A stretch of DNA of 26,118 nt from an uncultured Eubacteriales bacterium (GCA_900548855.1 URMF01000047.1:1-26118), one strand, 5' to 3'. Positions 15,973 to 23,190 are shown, counted from the first letter of the stretch. Numbers and translations are program-made. Notes: generated from the sequence alone by a model not told the origin.

Positions 15973-16455
15973 ATGGCATCGGATTGTACAGTAGCCATTG
16001 ATAATGGGTATATTAATATACGCGTTGGAGCAATTATTATGAAAGGTAACAAATTTCTGATGGTTGGTAATCAGAAGGATGAGTACCTTTATTCTGTTGG
16101 CGGGCGTATCCAGTTTGGAGAAAGTGCTGAGGAGGCAGTCGTTCGAGAAGTGTTTGAAGAGACAGGTGTGAGACTGGAAGTGGATCGTCTTGGATTTGTT
16201 CATGAAAATTTTTTCTATGGTGATTATGGTAAAAAAGAAGATAAATTAATCTATGAGATTTCATTTTTCTTTTATATGAAAACACCGGATGATTTTGAGC
16301 CGGTATGTGATAGTTTTACTGATGATGAGTCAAAAGAAAGGCTTATATGGGTAGATGAAAAAAGTGATATAACTTACTATCCTACATTTTTTAGGGAAGA
16401 ACTTAGAAATCCCAGTTCCTCTGTAAAACATATTGTTACTGATAATAGGAAATAG
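15973..16455 (+). CDS. Nudix hydrolase
   Basis: This 160-aa protein holds a complete Nudix box, G-x5-E-x7-REVFEETG (GRIQFGESAEEAVVREVFEE, then TGV, about residues 43-65), preceded by the usual first strand (VGAIIMKGNKFLMV). The ribosome site TAGGAGGGA lies 8 bases before the ATG. It hydrolyses a nucleoside diphosphate linked to another group; the substrate is not predictable, but NAD- or ADP-ribose-type compounds would fit if the 13270 gene is an ADP-ribosyltransferase. It is the last gene of the operon, 85 bp before a strong terminator. Confidence 0.9.
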   Translation: MASDCTVAIDNGYINIRVGAIIMKGNKFLMVGNQKDEYLYSVGGRIQFGESAEEAVVREVFEETGVRLEVDRLGFVHENFFYGDYGKKEDKLIYEISFFFYMKTPDDFEPVCDSFTDDESKERLIWVDEKSDITYYPTFFREELRNPSSSVKHIVTDNRK

Positions 16456-16539
16456 AATTGATATTCTTTTTTTAGGCTCAATGAGATGATAATGTTTATG
16501 AGCAAAATATACCTAATATGAGGCAAAACATATAAGAAT

Positions 16540-16576
16540 AGGGATATGTTCAAATGAGCATATCCCTGATTTTTTA
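16540..16576 (+). terminator. Strong intrinsic terminator of the conflict operon
   Basis: AGGGATATG (16540-16548) and CATATCCCT (16559-16567) form a perfect 9-bp stem with a 10-base loop, followed by a run of six Ts (16570-16575). It ends the unit that began at 8708. The minus-strand gene ends inside its T run, so the two genes converge here. Confidence 0.88.
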
Positions 16577-17083
16577 TTTTCTTTTGCCTCTTCCGTTACC
16601 TTTTGGCACCTTAAATGCGTCTGAATATCTCTGAAGAATTTCTGTAAAGGTCTTGAATTCATATGGCTCCATCTTTGTGAAGTTAATCTTAAACATCTTA
16701 CTGTACATAATCATTTGAGCCTGTGTAGCATTATCTGTTTTCTGAATCTGTTCAAAGGCCTCTTCAATCTCATCAACTTCTGTTGTGTCATTTCCGGTAT
16801 TGGAATCCTTTTTATGAGCTTCTTTAATATCCTTTGCAATCCCGGCGATATCGCTACCGAGAAGATTTGCAAAATAGTCATCTTCCTTGATGGTGGCTGC
16901 TTCAAGGGTTTTCATATAATGGTCGGTGGTGCTTGTCCCTTTTTCTTGAAGTTTTGCTCTGGTAAATTCAATGTATTTATTCATGTTGTGAATCTGCATA
17001 GCGGCCAGATTATCAACATAAATCTCCATATCTGACATGAAATTAGCAAAAGCAGGATTCTTAATCAGCTCACAAATAACCAA
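16574..17083 (-). CDS. Hypothetical protein, possibly 5'-truncated
   Basis: A 169-codon minus-strand frame that I do not recognise. The predicted protein is helical and highly charged (NMNKYIEFTRAKLQEKG, GNDTTEVDEIEEAFEQI) and ends in a basic tail (GNGRGKRK). The frame opens at a TTG directly after an in-frame stop and has no ribosome site. The segment LIKNPAFANFMSDMEIYVDN begins abruptly, so the true 5' end may have been lost when the integrase-excisionase segment was joined at about 17083. A start at the internal ATG of MSDMEIY (17031-17033) is the alternative. It faces the Nudix gene. Confidence 0.5.
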   Translation of the reverse strand: MVICELIKNPAFANFMSDMEIYVDNLAAMQIHNMNKYIEFTRAKLQEKGTSTTDHYMKTLEAATIKEDDYFANLLGSDIAGIAKDIKEAHKKDSNTGNDTTEVDEIEEAFEQIQKTDNATQAQMIMYSKMFKINFTKMEPYEFKTFTEILQRYSDAFKVPKGNGRGKRK

Positions 17084-17114
17084 TTAAAATAGAACAAACA
17101 GAAAGGAATTCAAA

Positions 17115-17447
17115 ATGAAAGAAGTATTATTTTTGCAAGAAATTAACATGGCACCAAAAGCAATACCTGCATGCATTCCGTTAGCTTATGATGCAATAGC
17201 AAGATTAAATGGCAAACTTGCAGAAGCGGACAAAGCGTTAAAGAAGTCATCACAGACAATCCCGGTATGGAAAAAATATCTGCTTACCATAGAGGAAGCA
17301 GCTTCCTATTTTGGAATTGGAGAAAAGAGATTAAGACAGCTTGCAGCAGAGAATGCCGGAGCGGAATATATTATGGAGATTGGAACGCAGATCAGAATAA
17401 AAAGACCTGAGTTTGAAACATTTTTAAGCACAGCGTATGTGGTATGA
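17115..17447 (+). CDS. Tn916-type excisionase (Xis)
   Basis: This 110-aa protein has in its C-terminal 60 residues the Tn916 Xis fold: IPVWKKYLLTIEEAASYFGI, then EKRLRQLAAEN and IRIKRPEFETFL. Tn916 Xis itself is about 67 aa; here about 45 extra residues precede the domain (PACIPLAYDAIARLNGKLAE). GAAAGGA lies about 8 bases before the ATG. It stands directly upstream of the integrase remnant, the normal xis-int order. Xis bends DNA at the element ends and favours excision. The gene is intact although its integrase is not. Confidence 0.85.
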   Translation: MKEVLFLQEINMAPKAIPACIPLAYDAIARLNGKLAEADKALKKSSQTIPVWKKYLLTIEEAASYFGIGEKRLRQLAAENAGAEYIMEIGTQIRIKRPEFETFLSTAYVV

Positions 17448-17490
17448 CAACAGAAAATATGATGACACAAACGGCAAATGTCGTGACACT

Positions 17491-17535
17491 AAGGACCTCC
17501 TATGGTAGAATTACAACCACGGGATGGTCCTTTCT
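17491..17535 (+). terminator. Possible attenuator hairpin between xis and int
   Basis: AAGGACC (17491-17497) pairs with GGTCCTT (17526-17532), leading into TCTTATTT. The loop of 28 bases is long and holds a second small pairing. It could set the ratio of integrase to excisionase transcripts. Weak on its own. Confidence 0.35.
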
Positions 17536-17567
17536 TATTTGTTTGGAAAATAGAAAGGAGACCGAAT

Positions 17568-18527
17568 ATGAGCGAAAAGAGAAGAGATAATAGAGGACGT
17601 ATTTTACACACAGGAGAGGTTCAGCTTTCCACCGGACAGTACAGATATAAGTATGTAGATAATTATGGTGATGAGCGTTATTGTTACAGTTGGCGACTTG
17701 ACCATAATGATAGAATGCCAGTTGGAAAGAAGCATACAGAATCTCTCAGAGAAATGGAAAAGAAAATCGAGGCAGATCAGTTTGATCACATTGTTGTAAA
17801 CGGAGGCAAGCTTAATGTGCTTGAACTTGTAGAAAAGTATATTTCGGTAAAGACTGGAGTAAGACCTACTACAATGGCTGGATATGGAACAGTAATTAAT
17901 CTTCTAAAGAAGGATCCGTTTGGCAGAAAGAGAATTGATACTGTGAAAATTTCAGATGCAAAGGCATGGCTTATTAAGCTTCAGCAGAAGGATGGCAAGA
18001 GCTACAGCTCCATTCGCACAATTCGTGGAGTGCTAAGACATGCATTTCAGTTGGCGGTAGATGATGATTTGATTCGCAAAAATCCATTTGGATTTCAACT
18101 TGTTGATGTGGTTATCAATGATAGCATTAAAAGAGAAGCTATCAGAAGAGAAGAAGAACGCAAGTTTATGAAGTTTATAAAAGAAGATGCACATTACTGT
18201 CGATATTATGACGGAATGTATATTCTTTTTAAGACGGGACTTCGAATCTCTGAGTTTTGCGGTTTAACTTTGTCAGACATTGATTTCAAGAATCACAGAA
18301 TTAATGTAGATCATCAGATGCAGAAAAAGGGGAAGCGTGGATACTATATTGAGGAAACCAAGGGATGTAAGTGGGAGAGTAAGAATCAATGGGGAAGAGA
18401 TACCAGATGCCTACCTTTCCCTAGATACAAACAAGAACCGATTGGAGTACAACACTCCCGAAGAACCATGGGAGTCCTTGGATATAAGAAAGTTGTATAT
18501 AGAAATCAATATCTATGGAGAGGTTAA
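17568..18527 (+). pseudogene. Tn916-type integrase, catalytic half lost by a deletion joint
   Basis: The start ATG 17568 follows GAAAGGAG by 7 bases. The protein has the arm-binding domain (RRDNRGRILHTGEVQLSTGQ), the core-binding domain (about 70-165) and the start of the catalytic domain: LFKTGLRISEFCGLT (first catalytic Arg) and YYIEETK. At about 18360 the family sequence stops. The frame then runs through unrelated codons to 18527 because it reads the tail of another gene out of frame. The Lys, His-x-x-Arg, His and Tyr residues are all missing, so it cannot catalyse recombination. The DNA-binding domains could still bind arm sites. Confidence 0.88.
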
Positions 18528-18537
18528 TCCAGAATAA
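18361..18537 (+). pseudogene. 3' tail of a larger mobile-element gene fused to the integrase
   Basis: In the frame ending at TAA 18535-18537 the sequence reads GRVRINGEEIPDAYLSLDTN, then NRLEYNTPEEPWESLDIRKL and ends VNPE. This is protein-like and ends with a terminator just after. It resembles the C-terminal end of large YodL/LPD-type proteins of Firmicutes conjugative elements, an identification I make tentatively. Its 5' part is missing; the joint with the integrase lies within a few bases of 18360. Confidence 0.6.
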
Positions 18538-18557
18538 AGATAGTAAAATCATTATGC

Positions 18558-18595
18558 AAAGCCTTGTAGCAGTTCCCTTGTTGCAAGGCTTTTTA
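18558..18595 (+). terminator. Intrinsic terminator after the fusion gene
   Basis: AAAGCCTTG (18558-18566) and CAAGGCTTT (18584-18592) form a perfect 9-bp stem with a 17-base loop, followed by TTTTTATT. It is about 20 bp after the stop of the gene tail, so it probably came with that gene. Confidence 0.85.
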
Positions 18596-19446
18596 TTATG
18601 TTTAGAGAAAATCCGAAAAGACCAAGGTAAGAAGTAACCCAGATTTTGGGATAGGGGTAGTTTAATAAAATTTTCTCAAAACGATAGAAAAAGGAATAGA
18701 AAACAAAGGATTTCAGAAAAAATAAGAGAGAGTGAAAGAAAATAATGTATGTCCTAAGCAACCCAATTTCTTACCCAGTTCCCGAACAAGTTCGCAAAAT
18801 CTTCCAAGCACTCCCACTTTTTATTCAGCAGTAAATTTCCCGAAAAAGAATACTATCAACTAATAAATCCAATTTTCCTATCCTGCTATTTTCCTATGAA
18901 TAGCAGCTGTCAGAAAGCCCAGATAGGAAAACCTCAAGTGACGTATCAGGGTAGCGTGAGGCGTTTCGGAAAATGTAAGCGTGTTTGGAACAAGTTAGCA
19001 GGAGTTTTGCTACACTCCCTAGGAACTTAAAAATGGGGGATAAAGATTAGAAATTTTTATAGCAAGAGATAGGAAAAATGAGAAGGGAAAAAGGGAAGTT
19101 TATTCTCCCAGCGTACCCCTCAACCCCTCACAGCATTATAAATTCCCCTCATAACATACCATCTCCCCATGGTAACAGTACCCCACACCCTAAAATGTTT
19201 GAAAAACTTTCCCATAGCATTACAAAAACACCCGACACATCCCCTTAATCAACCAACCTCTTTAACTGGATACTTTTTATCTATAGTCAACCAGACTTAA
19301 TAAAGTTGAGGTAAAACATCGTTAAAAATTTAACGAATGCATATTGATTTGGAACTAAAGTAGGGAAATCAGTAAAAAAGTCTTGCATTTTGTGTTTGTC
19401 AGCGTTCCAATGACATACACTGTAAAAACCTCGTCTGGAGGATTAG
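18596..19446. other. 850-bp region without a recognised gene, with a structured element
   Basis: No frame here is convincing on either strand. The main structure is at 18873-18931: a 10-bp stem TTTTCCTATC (18873-18882) with GATAGGAAAA (18922-18931) encloses, directly stacked on its 5' side, an 8-bp hairpin CTGCTATT / AATAGCAG (18883-18890 with 18899-18906). A 5-bp CCTCA/TGAGG pairing follows (18932-18961). From about 19100 to 19260 the plus strand is rich in C tracts (CCCC) separated by 10-20 bases. Possible uses are a transfer or replication site, a structured RNA, or a recombination accessory region. Confidence 0.5.
19320..19335. promoter_or_regulatory. Palindrome CGTTAAAAATTTAACG, candidate operator
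   Basis: CGTTAAA and TTTAACG flank AA in a perfect 16-bp palindrome, 112 bp upstream of the 59-aa gene and recombinase. It has the size and symmetry of a repressor site. I found no convincing -35/-10 next to it. Confidence 0.4.
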
Positions 19447-19626
19447 ATGGAAAAAACATCTAAATTATCAAAGAACAGGGTAGTAACAGTGAAGAATGAG
19501 GGAGCAATCATAGGAGGGATTATCCGATTGCTTTATCAGAATAACAGTTTAACAGAAGAGGAGTTCATAAACATTATGAGTCTGGTAAACACAGGGAGAA
19601 AAAGTCAGGAGGACAAAAGCGTATGA
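19447..19626 (+). CDS. 59-aa protein translationally coupled to the serine recombinase
   Basis: A small frame starts at ATG 19447, with TGGAGG 5 bases upstream, and its stop overlaps the recombinase start (GTATGA). The protein begins MEKTSKLSKNRVVTV and contains GAIIGGIIRLLYQNNSLTEE followed by EFINIMSLV. The segment LLYQNNSLTEEEF resembles the SHOCT-type helix-turn motif of small proteins. Position, size and overlap make it a candidate partner of the recombinase, perhaps a directionality factor; the known factors of skin and SP-beta elements are of similar size but are not recognisably similar in sequence. The ribosome site and overlap make the gene itself convincing. Confidence 0.75.
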   Translation: MEKTSKLSKNRVVTVKNEGAIIGGIIRLLYQNNSLTEEEFINIMSLVNTGRKSQEDKSV

Positions 19627-21521
19627 GTGAACTAGCGAATTTCCCACCCGAAACAAGGGTGGGAATCTACAACAGAGTTTCTACCGAGAAGAAGGTGCAG
19701 TTAGAAGCCTTGGATAAACAGGTAGCGTACACAAGAAAACTGGTCTTGGAGAATCACTTAACCTTAGTGAATCAGTATGTAGAACCAGAGTCGGGTACAG
19801 AGGCAGAGCACAGATATGAATATCAACGTATGCTGAAAGATATTCAGGCAGACAGATTGGATTTAGTTGTCGTGAAGTGTTCAGACCGATTATGTAGAAG
19901 TCAGGTGGAATGGCATAACTTTATCAGTCTGATATTGCATAAAAATGTGAGTTTATACTTCTATCTTGATGACCATATCTATCAACATGATAAGGATGAT
20001 TTACTTTATTCCATGCAGGCAATTGTAGATGCAGAGCAAAGTAAAGTAACATCTAAGAAAATCAGGGATATTCACAGTAACAGACAAATCTATGCAGAGG
20101 GCCAAAAGGCTTTAAATATTACCAGACCTATATTGGGGTGGGATAGGAAAGTAGAATTGATTGATGAGCGTAATAAAAGGGTTTGGTGGGAAGTAAATGA
20201 GAAAGAAGCCAGTGAGATTCGATATGCAATGTCACTGGTGGAAAATGGAGTAGGCTTTTACCGATTAGCGAATATCATGTTTGAACGAGGGGTATTAAGT
20301 AAAGGTACGAATGGAACGAAACAGTGTCAACCTGATAGAATCAGTGCTACGGCATGGAGAAATATCATCACATCCCCCTTATTGCATGGTGATTGCATTG
20401 TACATAAAACAGCATTAAATTTTTACACTAAGAAATCAATTAAGCTATCTGAAAAAGATTGGATATACAAGGAAAATGTGATTCCACCCATTGTCAGCAG
20501 GGAATATCATCAACAGGTTTTGGATTGTCTGCAAAGCAGGACTTACAAAGTGGAGTGTGACAAATCCATGATTGGAAGGCATCGTTGGAGTAACAAAATA
20601 TATTGTACAAAATGTCATAAGCAGTTTTACAGAAATAGTATCGCAACAGATTATGGTAAAAAGATGGCCGTATGGAAATGCTCGAATCAATTTACCATGA
20701 GTCGGAAAGCCTGTGATACCATATCCGTAAACGAGACAACCTTAGAGGAACAGTTGGAGGAGTCATTCAAAAAGAAGTATGGAGAGGTATTCCATATTTC
20801 CAGTGACCTGATAGAGAAAACAATGCAGTTGGTTGAGAAAGCCTTATTTCATACGAACCATGATTCAGAAAAAAGAAGCATAGAGGGAAAACTTAATCAG
20901 CTTTCCAAGAAAAAGAATATTCTGTTTGAAAAGTTAATGAGTGCTGTCATTTCTGATAACGACTTCAAAACCTACAATGATAAGCTCGATGAGGAGATTA
21001 GGAGTTTAACAGAGAGAATAGAAGAATTGAAAGAAAGTGAAATCTCCATGGAAGATAAGTATAAGAGACTCAAGAAAATCAGAGCAGATATCAGGAATTA
21101 TCAATGTGATACGCAGGCAATTTTACAACTCTTATTTCAGTGTGTAAAGGTAATTGAGATAGGAAACAGCGAAGAAATCAATGTTACGATGGATAAAGAA
21201 GAAATGGAGAAAAACTTTGAGTTATATCACCTCTTAGATATGGAGGATAGCTTATACACTTTTTCATTCAACTATCACAAAGAAACCATTCTCACCAGAA
21301 GAAGGAAAGAGAGTAATGAAAAGATAATTGGTTTAATTCGGAAAAATCCATATATTACAATTCCTGAAATGGCGGAACAGTTATCGGTAAAGTACAGTTA
21401 TGCATGGACAAGTGTAAAGCTGTTAAGGGATGAGGGAAAACTAAGATATGTAAAACCCAGCTTTCACCATGAAGATTGTTATTGGGAGGTTATAGGGGAA
21501 GAAAAAGGGGAATATACATAA
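19623..21521 (+). CDS. Large serine recombinase at the element edge
   Basis: This 632-aa protein has the resolvase-type catalytic domain at the N-terminus: RVGIYNRVSTEKK (nucleophile Ser about 20), VVVKCSDRLCRSQVEWHNFI, and the E-helix region. The recombinase domain follows (GVGFYRLANIMFERGVLSKG), then a zinc ribbon (CTKCHKQF about 327-334 and KCSN...CDT), a coiled coil (about 420-490), and an unusual C-terminal winged-helix-like segment (IIGLIRKNPYITIPEMAEQL, SVKYSYAWTSVKLLRDEGKL). Enzymes of this class integrate and excise elements by recombining short attachment sites. GGAGG lies 7-8 bases before the ATG. The gene ends 40 bp before the interrupted PBP gene, so this is most likely the enzyme that made the insertion. 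Confidence 0.95.
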   Translation: MSELANFPPETRVGIYNRVSTEKKVQLEALDKQVAYTRKLVLENHLTLVNQYVEPESGTEAEHRYEYQRMLKDIQADRLDLVVVKCSDRLCRSQVEWHNFISLILHKNVSLYFYLDDHIYQHDKDDLLYSMQAIVDAEQSKVTSKKIRDIHSNRQIYAEGQKALNITRPILGWDRKVELIDERNKRVWWEVNEKEASEIRYAMSLVENGVGFYRLANIMFERGVLSKGTNGTKQCQPDRISATAWRNIITSPLLHGDCIVHKTALNFYTKKSIKLSEKDWIYKENVIPPIVSREYHQQVLDCLQSRTYKVECDKSMIGRHRWSNKIYCTKCHKQFYRNSIATDYGKKMAVWKCSNQFTMSRKACDTISVNETTLEEQLEESFKKKYGEVFHISSDLIEKTMQLVEKALFHTNHDSEKRSIEGKLNQLSKKKNILFEKLMSAVISDNDFKTYNDKLDEEIRSLTERIEELKESEISMEDKYKRLKKIRADIRNYQCDTQAILQLLFQCVKVIEIGNSEEINVTMDKEEMEKNFELYHLLDMEDSLYTFSFNYHKETILTRRRKESNEKIIGLIRKNPYITIPEMAEQLSVKYSYAWTSVKLLRDEGKLRYVKPSFHHEDCYWEVIGEEKGEYT

Positions 21522-21542
21522 GGAAGGGGGGTATCCCCTTCC
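21522..21542. repeat. GC-rich perfect hairpin right after the recombinase
   Basis: GGAAGGGG (21522-21529) and CCCCTTCC (21535-21542) form a perfect 8-bp stem on a 5-base loop, starting one base after the recombinase stop. No U tract follows. It may end the recombinase transcript weakly or be part of the attachment region. Reading continues into the PBP fragment about 20 bp later. Confidence 0.6.
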
Positions 21543-21558
21543 AGTCGTAGAAAACTCA

Positions 21559-21579
21559 TAGAAACAGAATACTTGTAAC
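21559..21579. other. Right junction (attR/attL-type) of the serine-recombinase element
   Basis: An in-frame stop (TAG 21559-21561) ends the element side. From about 21571 the sequence ACT TGT AAC CCG GTA TTC continues as PBP coding sequence (x-C-N-P-V-F). In class B PBPs this is the SxN motif, usually S-C-N, so the crossover lies within a few bases of the Ser codon. The exact core cannot be fixed without the left junction. Confidence 0.65.
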
Positions 21580-22218
21580 CCGGTATTCATCACAGTCGGA
21601 CTCCGGCTCGGTGTAGACAATTATTACAAATACTTCAAGCAGTTTGGTTTATTGGAAAAGACCGGCGTGGATCTCCCGGGAGAGGCGGGGACCATTATGC
21701 ACAAAAAGGAGGACATGAAAGCGGTGGAGCTTGCAACGGTTGCTTTTGGGCAGTCCTTTCAGGTGACGCCGATCCAGATGGCGGCAACGGTTTCCTCGCT
21801 GGTAAATGGAGGAAAAAGAATCACCCCGCATTTTGGCGTAAAGGTGGCAGACCGGCAGGGCGAGAACATTCGGATGCTGTCTTATGAAGAGGGCAGGCAG
21901 ATTGTATCGGAAGAAACATCGGCAACCATGCGGATGATCTTAGAGCAGGTGGTGGAGAGCGGCTCCGGGAAGAACGGCTATGTGGAAGGCGCAAGGGTAG
22001 GAGGAAAGACCGCGACCAGCCAGACGCTCCCGAGAGGAACCGGGAGATATATCGCTTCCTTTATCGGATTTGCACCGGCGGATGATCCGGAGGTGCTTGC
22101 GATTGCGATCATCCATAATCCACAGGGTGTATATTATGGCGGTCAGGTGGCTGCTCCTGTCGTGCGTCAGCTTTTCGAAAATGTTCTTCCCTATCTGGAC
22201 AAAATGGATTATAATTGA
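21562..22218 (+). pseudogene. spoVD: Class B penicillin-binding protein (SpoVD/FtsI-type), 3' part only
   Basis: The frame has 218 codons and no start of its own. It begins at the SxN motif (TCNPVFITVGLRLGVDNYY) and continues with FGLLEKTGVDLPGEAG, FGQSFQVTPIQMAATVSSLV, the KTG-box region GGKTATSQTLPRG, and RYIASFIGFAPADDPEVL. It ends at LPYLDKMDYN without PASTA repeats. The catalytic SxxK Ser, the dimerisation domain and the membrane anchor are missing. The third motif reads KTA instead of KTG (22006-22014). Position directly before mraY is that of spoVD or pbpB in Clostridia. SpoVD makes spore cortex and FtsI septal peptidoglycan; which of the two this gene was cannot be decided from the 3' end. 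The fragment is useless as it stands but would be rebuilt if the element were excised. Confidence 0.88.
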
Positions 22219-22230
22219 AAGGTATGATTA

Positions 22231-23190
22231 ATGAAAATGCAAGATGTTGTTTTGCCGATTCTTTCAGCCTTTTTACTGAGTGCACTGCTTGGTAAGCTGC
22301 TGATTCCACTACTGAAGAAGGTAAAGGTACGTCAGACCGTAAGAGAGGATGGACCGAGCACCCATCTGTGTAAAGCAGGAACACCAACTATGGGGGGAAT
22401 TATTATTCTGCTTAGCATTCTGCTTTCGACACTTCCATTTCTGCACAGGTTTCCGGAGGGAATACCGGTATTGTGTGTAACGTTTGGATTCGGATGGATC
22501 GGCTTCCTGGATGATTTTATCAAGGTAGTCCTTCGAAGGTCGAAGGGCTTGTCCGCATTTCAGAAGTTTCTCCTGCAGTTTCTGTTAACGGCAGGATTCT
22601 GGTATTACCTGTATGAGGTGTGTGGGATGGATTTTCTGATGCGGATTCCGTTTTCCAATGGGAAAAGCCTGTCTTTGGGAGCTCTTTCGATTCCGGTTTT
22701 TTTCTTTATTGTGATTGGAACGGTAAACGGAGTGAATCTTACCGATGGACTGGATGGACTGGCAGCGAGTGTGACTCTGATGGTTGCAATGCTGTGGCTG
22801 ATCATTTCCGTATTCTGGCATGAGGGATTGTTTCCGGTGACGGGAGCAGCCGCAGGTGCATTGCTGGGCTTTCTTTTATTTAATGTGCATCCGGCGAGTG
22901 TCTTCATGGGAGATACCGGTTCCCTTGCACTGGGAGGTTTCGTGGCAGCCTGTGCGTATCTGATGGATCTGCCGTTATTGCTTCCACTGATTGGCATCGT
23001 GTATGTGATCGAAGTGCTTTCCGTGATTGCCCAGGTAGTGTATTTTAAGGTAAGCGGAGGAAAGCGACTTCTGAAAATGGCTCCGCTCCATCATCACTTT
23101 GAGCTGTGCGGATGGGAGGAAACACGCATTGTTGCATTATTTACCATAATAACAGCGGTAATGTGTATTGCTGCACTGCTGGGAATATAG
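22231..23190 (+). CDS. mraY: Phospho-MurNAc-pentapeptide transferase
   Basis: This 319-aa membrane enzyme makes lipid I from UDP-MurNAc-pentapeptide and undecaprenyl phosphate. The family motifs are all present: TPTMGGIIIL, the Asp pair in LDDFIKV (about 93-94), NLTDGLDGL (about 169-177), GDTGSLALGG, and MAPLHHHFE (about 283-291). About ten hydrophobic helices fit MraY. AAAGG lies 8 bases before the ATG, 12 bp after the PBP stop, so it was in one transcript with the PBP gene. With the insertion, its transcription must come from a promoter inside the element or one I did not find. Confidence 0.97.
   Translation: MKMQDVVLPILSAFLLSALLGKLLIPLLKKVKVRQTVREDGPSTHLCKAGTPTMGGIIILLSILLSTLPFLHRFPEGIPVLCVTFGFGWIGFLDDFIKVVLRRSKGLSAFQKFLLQFLLTAGFWYYLYEVCGMDFLMRIPFSNGKSLSLGALSIPVFFFIVIGTVNGVNLTDGLDGLAASVTLMVAMLWLIISVFWHEGLFPVTGAAAGALLGFLLFNVHPASVFMGDTGSLALGGFVAACAYLMDLPLLLPLIGIVYVIEVLSVIAQVVYFKVSGGKRLLKMAPLHHHFELCGWEETRIVALFTIITAVMCIAALLGI

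Larger units (their letters stand above)
1..21570. mobile_element. Right-hand part of a large integrated element inserted in a PBP/spoVD-type gene
   Basis: The right border is visible. A large serine recombinase gene ends at 21521, and 40 bases later the reading frame of a class B penicillin-binding protein opens in mid-domain, with no start codon. The matching 5' half of that gene is nowhere in the window, so the left border must lie outside and the element exceeds 21 kb. The contents are accessory: a two-component/ABC operon, integrase and excisionase genes or fragments, toxin-antitoxin and conflict genes, and attachment-like repeats. The interior is a mosaic with truncated genes at 5514, 6113, 17083 and 18360, which suggests repeated insertion and deletion. 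It is possible that only part of the 1-21570 interval entered together with the serine recombinase. Confidence 0.7.

Noticed and set aside
17502..17567. Upstream start for the integrase at 17502
   Set aside because: There is no ribosome site there, while GAAAGGAG stands at the right distance before ATG 17568, and the family sequence begins after it.
5514..18360. The two integrase pieces (17568-18360 N-terminal, 5514-6112 C-terminal) as one gene split by an insertion
   Set aside because: Both pieces include the RISEFCGLT region and the following strand, so they overlap by about 40 residues and differ in sequence there. They are from two different integrases.
18337..18537. A complete small gene starting at ATG 18337
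   Set aside because: The first codons lie inside integrase coding sequence in another frame, with no ribosome site. Only the part after about 18360 looks like protein, so it is a gene tail.
19383..19421. Recombinase promoter from TTGCAT or TTGTCA with TACACT
   Set aside because: The spacings are 27 and 14 bases, outside the usable range.
21652..22218. PBP fragment as a separate gene starting at TTG 21652
   Set aside because: The frame and the family similarity continue upstream to 21571, there is no ribosome site at 21652, and the protein would lack two of three active-site motifs.
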